This document shows, in pieces, positions 25,414-32,905 of a DNA stretch of 37,980 nucleotides. Location: positions 1-37,980 of the forward strand of contig CAYLMK010000037.1 of assembly GCA_964384945.1 (NCBI GenBank), written 5' to 3'. Below the pieces are notes generated by a model that saw nothing but the letters and a program-made list of their open reading frames with translations, searched no databases and had not been told where the DNA came from. Made by a program: the position numbers and the translations under genes. The stretch's first letter is position 1. Each line of letters starts with the position of its first letter. The stretch is from S015-6 sp964384945. GTDB taxonomy: Bacteria; Desulfobacterota; DSWW01.

Positions 25414-27501
25414 CTATCTGCCTTCGGTAAGTCGCTTCTCCCGCTGCTCCCGGACCTTGGCCAGCACGGGTTCGACGAGGTTCGCCGGAAGCGGATCAAA
25501 GGAGAGGAACTCCATCGAGAAATTCGCCCTTCCGGAGCTCAGGGAGCGCAAGGTGGTCGCATAGCCGAACATCTCCGAGAGAGGAACGCTACCCACGAGC
25601 TTCTGCGACCCCTTCCGATACCGCCGCATGGTCTGGATGTTGCCCCGCCGCCTGGCCAGATCGCCTGTGATGTCTCCAATGTATTCGTCCGGCGTGGCGA
25701 TTTCAACCTTCATGATGGGTTCGAGCAGTTGGGGGGCTGCCTTGTGAAAGGCCTCCTTGAACGCAAGGCATGCGCAGGTGTAGAAGGATTTCTCCGATGA
25801 GTCCACTTCATGGAACGAGCCGTCGACGAGGACCGCCTTGACGCCGACGATCGGGAACTTGGCCAGCACGCCGGAGTTCATGGTGTCTTCCAGGCCCCGG
25901 CGGACCGCCGGGATGAACTCTTTCGGAATCGCGCCGCCCCGAATCAGATCCACGAACTCGAACCCTGTCTCCTCACTGGGCTCGATCCTCAGCACGACAT
26001 GTGCAAACTGCCCCTTTCCGCCCGTCTGCTTCTTGAAACGGTAGTCCACTTCCGCCTTCTGTGTGATCGACTCCCGGTAGCTCACCGCGGGTTCCCCGGA
26101 CACAACCGGGACGTTGAACTCGCGGCGGAGGCGGTCTTCGATAATCTCCAGGTGCAGTTCCCCCATGCCCGCCATCACCGTCTCCCGCGTCTCCGGATCC
26201 ACGAAGAAGGAAAAGGACGGGTCCTCCATCGCAAGTTTCCGCAAGGACCGGTGCAGGTTCTGTTCCTCCTTCTGGACGGTCACCCCGACGGATCGCTGGA
26301 TCACCGCCTCGGGAACCTCGATCCGCTCGAGCAGCAGCGGGTGGGCCGGGTCGCAGAGGGTGTCCCCGGTTTTTGTGGATTTGATCCCGACCAGGGACAC
26401 GATGTCCCCGGGTCCGGCCCGGTCGATCTCTTCCCTTTTCTTTGCATGAATCCTGTAGATCCTCCCGATCCTCTCTTCCTTGGACCGGGTCGAATTCAGC
26501 ACCCTCTGGCCGGATTGAATCTCGCCGGAGTAGATGCGGGTGAAGGTCTGCTGCCCCACGAAGGGGTCGTGAATGATCTTGAATGCAAGGGCCGCCAGAT
26601 GCGCCTTGGACGAGGGAATGCAGACATGGCTTCTTTCCGGGTTGTCCGGATCCGAGCCGACCACGCTTCCCTTGTCGGCCGGCGAAGGCAGGTAATCGAC
26701 GATCGCGTCCAGGAGCAGCTGGATCCCGATGTTCCGGTAGGCAGAGGCGCAGAACACGGGCGTCACGAGCGAGTGCAGGACGCAGTACCGGGCAGCCTTG
26801 CGAATTTCCTCTTCCGAGGGCTGCTCCTCCGCAACGTATCTCTCGAGCAGGCCCTCGTCGAATTCGGCGAGCTTTTCGACAACCTTGGCGCGTCCCAGCG
26901 CGGCCTGCTCGGCGAAACGTTCCGGGATCTCCGTCTCGATCCGTCGGAACGCCTCGAAGGAGAAGGCCTTCATCGACACCAGGTCGATGATTCCCTTGAA
27001 ACTCTCCCCCTCTCCGATGGGAATCTGAAAAGGCACCGGGTTCGCGTCGAGGTCTTCCGCGAGCTGGCTCACACATCGGTCGAAGTTCGCTCCCTCCCGG
27101 TCCATCTTGTTTACGAGGGCCAAGCGGGGCACCTTGTAGCGGTCCGCCTGATTCCAGACCGTCTCCGACTGGGGTTCGACCCCCCCCAGGGCGCAAAACA
27201 CCGCGATCATTCCGTCGAGCACCCTGAGGGACCTTTCGACCTCCACCGTAAAGTCCACATGCCCGGGGGTATCGATGATGTTGATCGTGTGGTCTCGCCA
27301 GGCGCAGGAAATCGCGGCGGAAGCGATCGTGATGCCCCGCTCCTGTTCCTGGATCATGAAGTCCATGGTGGCTTGGCCGTCGTGAACTTCACCGAGCCGG
27401 TGGGTGACGCCTGTGAAATACAAAAGCCGCTCGGTCACGGTCGTCTTGCCGGCATCAATATGGGCCGCAATGCCGATGTTGCGCAAACGCTTCCTTGACA
27501 T
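25414..27501 (-). CDS. fusA: Elongation factor G (paralogue outside the str operon)
   Basis: This 695-aa translational GTPase has G1 AHIDAGKTT, G2 RGITI, G3 DTPGHVDF and G4 NKMD. Domain II, domain III (VAVE-like GMGELHLEI), domain IV (GGKGQFAHVV) and domain V follow, so all five domains are present. It promotes tRNA-mRNA translocation or, if a specialised paralogue, ribosome recycling. It is not beside rpsL, rpsG or tuf, which suggests a second EF-G copy. Domain IV has FYTCACLAFKEAF where canonical copies have A/S-rich residues. The ATG has AAGG 8 nt upstream. Confidence 0.93.
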   Translation of the reverse strand: MSRKRLRNIGIAAHIDAGKTTVTERLLYFTGVTHRLGEVHDGQATMDFMIQEQERGITIASAAISCAWRDHTINIIDTPGHVDFTVEVERSLRVLDGMIAVFCALGGVEPQSETVWNQADRYKVPRLALVNKMDREGANFDRCVSQLAEDLDANPVPFQIPIGEGESFKGIIDLVSMKAFSFEAFRRIETEIPERFAEQAALGRAKVVEKLAEFDEGLLERYVAEEQPSEEEIRKAARYCVLHSLVTPVFCASAYRNIGIQLLLDAIVDYLPSPADKGSVVGSDPDNPERSHVCIPSSKAHLAALAFKIIHDPFVGQQTFTRIYSGEIQSGQRVLNSTRSKEERIGRIYRIHAKKREEIDRAGPGDIVSLVGIKSTKTGDTLCDPAHPLLLERIEVPEAVIQRSVGVTVQKEEQNLHRSLRKLAMEDPSFSFFVDPETRETVMAGMGELHLEIIEDRLRREFNVPVVSGEPAVSYRESITQKAEVDYRFKKQTGGKGQFAHVVLRIEPSEETGFEFVDLIRGGAIPKEFIPAVRRGLEDTMNSGVLAKFPIVGVKAVLVDGSFHEVDSSEKSFYTCACLAFKEAFHKAAPQLLEPIMKVEIATPDEYIGDITGDLARRRGNIQTMRRYRKGSQKLVGSVPLSEMFGYATTLRSLSSGRANFSMEFLSFDPLPANLVEPVLAKVREQREKRLTEGR

Positions 27502-27544
27502 GTCGGTACCTTCTCTGTCTCTTTCTCTTCAGCGAAGACTTCCC

Positions 27545-27787
27545 TTACGGGGTCTTCTTGTTTTCTTCATCGGTTCCCTTCTCCCGTTCCCGCCGGTGTC
27601 TCCTTTCCAACCTCTTCGAGTCGGCCCAAAGGAGCACACCCACACAGGAACCGGCGATCAGAACCAGATCAACAGCGGCGCCGCCCGAAAGACCCGTCTG
27701 TTCCCTGCCTACGGCCCCGAGCGCGCCGGCCGCGACCAGCGAGAAGGCCAGGGCCTTCCTCGTAAGAATCTTCCCCACAGGATCCAT
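27545..27787 (-). CDS. Small membrane protein, unknown function
   Basis: The 80-aa protein has two hydrophobic helices (about 12-27 and 37-55), then a very charged tail (residues 57-80, rich in R, K and E). The ATG lies 12 bp after the ccsA stop and has a weak AGGGCGAG upstream. I recognise no family. Its place between ccsA and fusA suggests co-transcription with the cytochrome-assembly pair, but it need not share that role. Confidence 0.6.
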   Translation of the reverse strand: MDPVGKILTRKALAFSLVAAGALGAVGREQTGLSGGAAVDLVLIAGSCVGVLLWADSKRLERRHRREREKGTDEENKKTP

Positions 27788-27799
27788 GAGCGGCTCGCC

Positions 27800-28636
27800 C
27801 TAACCCGTCGCGTAACTGTGGAGCCCGGAGAGAAAAAGATTGACCCCCAGATAGCAGAACAGGGTGGCGGCAAATCCCAGGATGGACAGCCAGGCGGCCC
27901 GCCTGCCCTGCCATCCCCGCGCGAGTCTCGCATGCAGGTAGGCGGCATAGATCAACCAGACAATCAGGGACCACGTCTCTTTCGGATCCCAGCTCCAGTA
28001 GGTCCCCCACGCCTCATTGGCCCAAGCGGCACCGGTGACGATCCCCAGCGTAAGCATGGGAAAACCCAACCCGATGATGCGGTATGAATAGTCGTCCAAG
28101 AGCTCGGCCGAAGGCAGATGCGCGCCGAAGAAACCGCTTTCTCCCTTGTCGCTTCTCGATTTCAGAAGGTAGAGCAGGCTCAGACTACAGGCCACGGCAA
28201 AGGCGGCGTAGCCGAGGAAACAGGTGATCACGTGGGCCGTCAACCAGTTGCTCTGCAAGGCCGGTACGAGAGGCTGAATCTCCCGGTTCATCAGGGAAGT
28301 GGACGCAAGGGACAGAAAGACAAACGGCAGGACGACGGCGCCCAGAAGCCGGTTCCTGAACTTCCTGACGAACAAAAGGTAGATCAGCGCAATGGTCCAT
28401 GCGAAGAAGACCATCGATTCATAGAGATTCGACAGGGGGGCATGGCCGATCCCCATGCGATGGGATTCGACCCACCGCACCCCCAGAGATAGGGTCTGCA
28501 GCCCCCACGCCGCCCAGGCCGCCAGGTCTCCCGCCAGGCCGATCTTCTTGTTCCGAAAGGCTACGTGAACCAGGTAAAGCACCCAGCTCCCCATGTAAAC
28601 GAACATGCAGACTCGAATCAAAGACGATTCCGTCAT
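27800..28636 (-). CDS. ccsA: Cytochrome c assembly protein CcsA (system II)
   Basis: This membrane haem-handling protein works with ResB to attach haem to apocytochromes at the periplasmic face. The 278-aa protein has about eight membrane helices and the WWD motif WGTYWSWDPKETWS. The histidines expected to flank it lie in NWLTAHV upstream and LHSYATG at the C-terminus. I chose the ATG at 28636. A GTG at 28681 overlaps the resB stop as GTGA and would add 15 residues of unconvincing sequence; coupling makes it worth considering. The pair's substrate may include the tetraheme cytochrome at 32.4-32.8 kb. Confidence 0.92.
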   Translation of the reverse strand: MTESSLIRVCMFVYMGSWVLYLVHVAFRNKKIGLAGDLAAWAAWGLQTLSLGVRWVESHRMGIGHAPLSNLYESMVFFAWTIALIYLLFVRKFRNRLLGAVVLPFVFLSLASTSLMNREIQPLVPALQSNWLTAHVITCFLGYAAFAVACSLSLLYLLKSRSDKGESGFFGAHLPSAELLDDYSYRIIGLGFPMLTLGIVTGAAWANEAWGTYWSWDPKETWSLIVWLIYAAYLHARLARGWQGRRAAWLSILGFAATLFCYLGVNLFLSGLHSYATG

Positions 28637-28677
28637 AAGACCCCCGGGGACCTGTCCCTGCGCGGAAGCATCAAGGA

Positions 28678-30093
28678 TCACCCCCCACCGTCATGTTGCA
28701 GCCACGGAGACAGTTCTTTTCGAAAACGAAGCTTCTGTCTGTCGAAACGCGATGCGTAGAGGCCCGGATGACGAACCGCCCTTCCCGCCACGCGCACCTT
28801 GCAGGTGCCGTCGCCCGACACCTCGCTGGCCACCCAAACGATCTCGTGATCCATCAGGAGCGCCATCAGGAACCCGAGCACGAGAAACGTGCATCCGATC
28901 CAGACAAGAGGCGTCCCCGGGTCCTTGACCACCTGCAAACCCGTATACGGGATCAGCCGAAAACCCTCCAGACGGAAACCGTGGGCTCGATCCTCCTGCC
29001 GGCCCATGTCCGGCAGGTCCCGGAAGGCCCAAAAGGGCTCTTCAAAACCCTTCTCGTCGAAGACCACGATTCGTGCGGCAGGCCCCAGGTTCGTCCTGGG
29101 AAAGGAGGTCATTCTCGCCATCTCGTCCGGAATCCGCAGGTCTTCCTCGAACCGCACCACCATGGCCCTCTGCCCCCGACCGCCGGGGAGCAGGAACGGG
29201 GCATTGAGCCCTGCCGTCACGGACGACTCGCCGCCACCTTCCCGGTCCCGGATCGTAAGCGTCACCTGCGGCAGGGAACCGTACGTGGACTGATAGAAGG
29301 TAATGCCCTCGTAGGTCAAGGGGTGATTGACCCGGATGCTGCCGGTGCGGATCGCCTTGCCGTCCGCGCCGGCGAGAGTGATTTCACTCCGGTACTCCTT
29401 GGGCGTTCCGTCCGGGTACTGCTCGAACACAAACCGGTCGAGTCGTATCTGAAAACCCAACGGAATCCTCCTCGCCCCCGTACCCAGCCACGCCTCGGAC
29501 ACCGCCTGCCCTTCCGTGAGTTGCACGCCGCCCCGAAAGCCGCTTACGGCCCCCACAAGCGTGCCCAGCAGGACAAGCAACACGCTCGCGTGCGCCACGT
29601 ACGGACCGAGGCGTGCGGTGCGGTTCTTTTCCACCAGGAGGAGCTGGCCGCCCGACTCCACGGCCTTTCTGTGCGGCCTTCGGCCGAATGCCTTGGCCAC
29701 GGCATTCGCGAGCCGGTCTTCCATCTCCTGGGCCGATGCCTTGCAGAGAAGGGTTTCTCGGCACTTCCAATTCTCGAAGCCCGCCTCCGACGGAGGCGCA
29801 GGCTCCCGCTTGATCGAACGCAACACCCCCGGAAGCCGCTTCGCGGTACAGGCCGTCAGGTTCGCAGCAAGCAGGCACAGGAGCAGGACAAAGCCCGCCG
29901 AGTGATACAGGTCGCTCAACCCAAGGCCCGTGGCGATCCGCCCCCCTGCCGTCCCATAGAGACTCGCGTATTGCTCAGGAGTCAGGTTCTGCGGGATCAC
30001 GGTGCCGACAATCGATACGATCGCCAGAAGGATACAGAGGAAGATCGTTAAACGAACACTCGAGAGCCCATCGTATAATCTATTGATGTTCAT
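28678..30093 (-). CDS. resB: ResB/Ccs1 cytochrome c assembly protein
   Basis: The 471-aa ResB-family protein is the apocytochrome and haem partner of CcsA in system II maturation. Three N-terminal membrane segments are visible: about 15-34, 63-83 and 163-186. A large periplasmic domain (about 190-400) with the family-like GITFYQSTYG follows, then a last helix (about 400-420) and a cytoplasmic tail. It begins the minus-strand group and diverges from speD. The ATG at 30093 is clear. Confidence 0.92.
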   Translation of the reverse strand: MNINRLYDGLSSVRLTIFLCILLAIVSIVGTVIPQNLTPEQYASLYGTAGGRIATGLGLSDLYHSAGFVLLLCLLAANLTACTAKRLPGVLRSIKREPAPPSEAGFENWKCRETLLCKASAQEMEDRLANAVAKAFGRRPHRKAVESGGQLLLVEKNRTARLGPYVAHASVLLVLLGTLVGAVSGFRGGVQLTEGQAVSEAWLGTGARRIPLGFQIRLDRFVFEQYPDGTPKEYRSEITLAGADGKAIRTGSIRVNHPLTYEGITFYQSTYGSLPQVTLTIRDREGGGESSVTAGLNAPFLLPGGRGQRAMVVRFEEDLRIPDEMARMTSFPRTNLGPAARIVVFDEKGFEEPFWAFRDLPDMGRQEDRAHGFRLEGFRLIPYTGLQVVKDPGTPLVWIGCTFLVLGFLMALLMDHEIVWVASEVSGDGTCKVRVAGRAVRHPGLYASRFDRQKLRFRKELSPWLQHDGGG

Positions 30094-30202
30094 GGTTTCT
30101 CTTGGAAAACGCAGGGCAGCAGCCGGTGCCTTCGATGCGCACCATCGTCGATCCCGGGCGGTTCGGCCTGCAACGTTGGGCGTTCAGGGTTCGCGATAAG
30201 GC

Positions 30203-30231
30203 TGTTGACAAATGATTCAACATATTATAGG
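30203..30231. promoter_or_regulatory. Divergent promoter region with an operator-like inverted repeat
   Basis: TGTTGA (30203-30208) and TCAACA (30217-30222) form an inverted repeat with an 8-bp spacer. It overlaps TTGACA (30205-30210), a perfect -35 facing speD, whose best -10 is TATAGG (30226-30231, 15-bp spacer). On the minus strand TTGAAT (30220-30215) can serve as a -35 toward resB with a weak TATCGC -10. A regulator bound here would block one or both promoters. Confidence 0.55.
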
Positions 30232-30475
30232 AGAGATAGTTTAAATTCAATCAGGCCAGGGTCCGCAGGGCGGAGGTCGTGCATGCCGCCTCCCCGAGGA
30301 TCTTGGCTTTGGCGAGCAAAATCGATTCAACTGTGGCAGGCTGGCTCGCAGGCACGAAACGGTGCGACCCGAGATCGGCCCAGGAAGGGGTGAGATAGAA
30401 GGCTTCTCGAAGAAGTACCTATCCAGAAGACCCCACCATCGGTAGGGATACCGCAAACCGACGGGAGGGAAGACG
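30232..30475 (+). promoter_or_regulatory. Long 5' leader of speD
   Basis: If transcription starts near 30238, the speD mRNA has a leader of about 240 nt without a supported gene. It contains a GGCGG/CCGCC stem near 30270-30295 and a CGGTA/TACCG hairpin at 30440-30453, just before GGGAGGGAAG, the speD ribosome binding site. It does not match a SAM riboswitch by eye. Cis-regulation by polyamine or S-adenosylmethionine is possible but not shown. Confidence 0.35.
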
Positions 30476-30880
30476 ATGAAGTCCTTAGGGCAACAACTGA
30501 TTGTAGAACTGTACGGATGTGACAGAACCCTTTTGGACGACCCCAGAGGTTTGGAACGGATCCTTACCGAGGCGATCCGTCGGGCCGGCGGAACCATCGT
30601 GAAACCCTGCTTCCACCATTTCTCCCCTCACGGCGTCACCGGCGTCGTGGTGATCGCCGAATCCCACGTATCGGTGCACACGTGGCCCGAGTTCGGCTAC
30701 TGTGCGCTGGACGTTTTCACCTGCGGAACGCAGGTGAAAACCGACCAGATCTTCGAACGCGTCCGGTTGGAACTCCAGGCGCATGAAACTTCCGTCATGG
30801 AGGTGAAGCGCGGCACCCTCGTGCTGCCCCCTCACGAAGAACTCCGGCACAAGCCGATGGAAGCTCGTCCGTCGGCTTGA
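30476..30880 (+). CDS. speD: S-adenosylmethionine decarboxylase proenzyme (class 1B)
   Basis: The enzyme decarboxylates S-adenosylmethionine to give the aminopropyl donor for polyamine synthesis. The 134-aa proenzyme self-cleaves between E62 and S63 in VVIAESHVSVHTWPE, where S63 becomes the pyruvoyl group. H68 and C83 (FTCGTQ) are the other catalytic residues. Length matches the prokaryotic class 1B. GGGAGGGAAG precedes the ATG. speE follows closely, so decarboxylated substrate would be passed to it. Confidence 0.96.
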   Translation: MKSLGQQLIVELYGCDRTLLDDPRGLERILTEAIRRAGGTIVKPCFHHFSPHGVTGVVVIAESHVSVHTWPEFGYCALDVFTCGTQVKTDQIFERVRLELQAHETSVMEVKRGTLVLPPHEELRHKPMEARPSA

Positions 30881-30963
30881 GGGTGAGCGTCTTCGAGGGC
30901 CCCTTGGATGCCGGCCCTTCCCCTCCTGCACAACCATCTCTTCAGGAACCCGCGAGCGGAAAA

Positions 30964-31860
30964 ATGGAAGCGCAGTGGTACTCGGAAAAGACAAAGAACG
31001 TCACCCTGTCCCACAGGGTGAAGCGGTACGTGCTGTCGACGCGCTCGAAGTTCCAGCAGATCGACATCCTCGACAGCTACGAATACGGCCGGATGCTGAT
31101 GCTCGACAACATGACCCAGTCATCCGAGGTGGACGAGTTCATTTACCACGAGATGCTCGTTCATCCCGCCCTGTTCACCCACGGCCCTGCCCGGAAGGTG
31201 TGCATCATCGGCGGCGCCGAAGGAGCCACCCTGCGGGAAGTTTTGAAACACCAACCCGAGCGTGTCGTCATGGTCGATATCGACGAGGAACTCGTCGAAC
31301 TCTGCAAGCGGCATCTCGCCCCCTGGTCGCAGGGCGCCTACGAGGACCCGCGCGTAGAGCTGAAATTCCTGGATGGGAGGAAGTTCCTGGAGCAAACCGC
31401 GGAGAGCTTCGACGCCATCTTCCTGGACATCTCCGATCCCCTGGAGGGCAGGCCCTCCACTCCCCTGTTCACGAGGGAGTTTTACGAAACGATCAACCAG
31501 CGGTTGTCCGCAGAGGGCTGCGTGGCCGTCCAGAGCGAAACCCTGCATCCTGTGCGTATCGAGCCTCATGCGAGAATCTTCAATACCCTGTCGGCTATCT
31601 TCCCTTTCGTCAGGCCTTACAGCTACATGAGCCACTCCTTCCACGAATTCTACAGCTTCACCCTCTGTTCGAAGGCCCATGATCCGGCGGGGGTCGACGT
31701 TGCTTCATCGATCCGGGAAAAGGGGCTGGGGCTCAGGTACTATTCGGAGGAACTCCACAAGGGCATGTTTCGTCTGCCTCGGTACATCCGCGATTCCTAC
31801 GAGCGGTTCCGGCAGCCGATCACGGACAAGGACGTGGTCTACTATCCCAACAAATTCTAG
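30964..31860 (+). CDS. speE: Aminopropyltransferase, spermidine/thermospermine synthase family
   Basis: The 298-aa enzyme transfers the aminopropyl group from decarboxylated S-adenosylmethionine to a di- or triamine. The methyltransferase-like motif is GGAEGATLREVL (83-94), and the catalytic aspartates are in LDISDPLEGRP (D155, D158). Canonical spermidine synthases have GGGDGG and DSSDPxGPA; this version is closer to what I recall of thermospermine synthase (ACL5 type) and of agmatine/triamine transferases. I chose ATG at 30964 (MEAQWYSEK, a typical start). A TTG at 30877 overlapping the speD stop is possible and would add 29 residues. Product: spermidine, thermospermine or aminopropylagmatine. 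Confidence 0.92.
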   Translation: MEAQWYSEKTKNVTLSHRVKRYVLSTRSKFQQIDILDSYEYGRMLMLDNMTQSSEVDEFIYHEMLVHPALFTHGPARKVCIIGGAEGATLREVLKHQPERVVMVDIDEELVELCKRHLAPWSQGAYEDPRVELKFLDGRKFLEQTAESFDAIFLDISDPLEGRPSTPLFTREFYETINQRLSAEGCVAVQSETLHPVRIEPHARIFNTLSAIFPFVRPYSYMSHSFHEFYSFTLCSKAHDPAGVDVASSIREKGLGLRYYSEELHKGMFRLPRYIRDSYERFRQPITDKDVVYYPNKF

Positions 31861-31885
31861 CAGCCTGTCGAACATGCGCTGCTAG
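31857..31885. terminator. Hairpin shared by the converging speE and winged-helix genes
   Basis: CTAGCAGC (31857-31864) and GCTGCTAG (31878-31885) are perfect inverted repeats with a 13-nt loop. The arms contain the TAG stop codons of both genes. Such a stem could end both transcripts, but T-runs are weak on both sides, so termination strength is uncertain. Confidence 0.45.
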
Positions 31886-32349
31886 GACGAGTCCTTCGGG
31901 GGCTTGCGGAACAGGTCATCCAGCGGGCTCTTGCGTTCCTCCTTTCCTCCCTTCCGCAGCCTTTCCTCGATCTCGGAAAAATGGTCCTGCTTCTCCTTTC
32001 GCAAGGCGTCGCCGGAGAACCTCCCTTCCACTTCTTTGAGCCTGTCCTCCCGCTGTTCCTTCCACTTCCTCACATCCGCTCCGATATCGGGCGAATCAGG
32101 CGCCTGGCGCAGGGACTCCGCCTGCAGGGGATCCTTCAGGCAGAATCGATCCGCAAAGGCGCTGCGGATCCTCTCCAATGCGCCGAGCTTCTCGAGACGA
32201 TTGCAGAGGTGGTGGACCGACTCCACGGAAAAGCAGGTAAGCTCCGCGAGCTCTTCCAGCGAGGGGAGCCTGTTCTCGCGGTGACGAAAGAGCCGTACGC
32301 CTGCCAAAATGATCTGCGCCTCCTCATAGAGCGAGGTGGAAGCCTTCAT
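31882..32349 (-). CDS. Winged-helix domain protein with charged coiled-coil tail
   Basis: The 155-aa protein has an N-terminal winged helix-turn-helix (about 7-70), with RLPSLEELAELTCFSVESVH as helices 2-3 and a following wing. The C-terminal part (about 90-150) is very rich in K, E and R and probably coiled or disordered. It is not a typical response regulator. It lies 39 bp after the tetraheme cytochrome gene in the same direction and ends the redox operon, so it may regulate that operon or bind a subunit. The ATG has GGGGGAG upstream. I recognise no named family beyond the fold. Confidence 0.75.
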   Translation of the reverse strand: MKASTSLYEEAQIILAGVRLFRHRENRLPSLEELAELTCFSVESVHHLCNRLEKLGALERIRSAFADRFCLKDPLQAESLRQAPDSPDIGADVRKWKEQREDRLKEVEGRFSGDALRKEKQDHFSEIEERLRKGGKEERKSPLDDLFRKPPKDSS

Positions 32350-32388
32350 GTCACTCCCCCGACCGAAGGAGGAAAACGGAACCGATTC

Positions 32389-32838
32389 CTATTCTCGTAT
32401 TTCGTGGCACTCCGTGCAGCCTGTGGGTCCGCTCTCCCATGCCACGTGGCATTCGATGCATTGGCGATGGAAGGCCGCTTTCAGATTGAGCATGTTGTGT
32501 TTCTCGGCCTCGAAAAGCCCCTTGGTATGGCAAGCTCCGCATTTCTTGTATACGCCCGGGGGGGAGTTGTGGTGGCAGCTCCCGCAGCCTTCCTCCGCCA
32601 GGTCCGCGTGTTCGGCATGGGAGAACTCGACCGCCTCGTATACATCCATGAGTTCCTTGAGAAGCACCGTCTCAGGGCTTTCCTGCGGCTCCGGAGAGGG
32701 AGGCAACGCCAGATCCGCCGGGCAGGGGCAGGGGCACTGACAGCCCCCCGCCTCCGGTGCGGGATCGGCGTTTCCCTCAGGGAATGCCGCAAAGAGGATC
32801 ACACAGATCGTCAAGGCTGTTGCGGTGATTCGGCGCAT
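32389..32838 (-). CDS. Periplasmic tetraheme cytochrome c (class III/c7-like)
   Basis: The 149-aa protein has a signal peptide (about 1-24), a linker with four alternating cysteines (CQCPCPCP, C33, C35, C37, C39), and four CxxCH haem sites at 85-89, 100-104, 127-131 and 141-145. Extra histidines (FSHAEHA, AFHRQ) fit bis-histidine ligation as in class III cytochromes. The ATG has AGGAG 7 nt upstream. It lies 67 bp after the NrfD-like gene and would exchange electrons with that complex in the periplasm. The cysteine-proline linker is unusual. Confidence 0.92.
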   Translation of the reverse strand: MRRITATALTICVILFAAFPEGNADPAPEAGGCQCPCPCPADLALPPSPEPQESPETVLLKELMDVYEAVEFSHAEHADLAEEGCGSCHHNSPPGVYKKCGACHTKGLFEAEKHNMLNLKAAFHRQCIECHVAWESGPTGCTECHEIRE

Positions 32839-32905
32839 CTCTTGGGCTCCTGATGGCTTTCGGCTCGTTGGTCCGCTTTCTTTCCTTCCGTGATCTTTCC
32901 CCGGC

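Noticed and set aside
30232..30475. SAM riboswitch upstream of speD
   Set aside because: I could not find the core pairing or conserved bases of known SAM riboswitch classes by eye; left as an unclassified leader.
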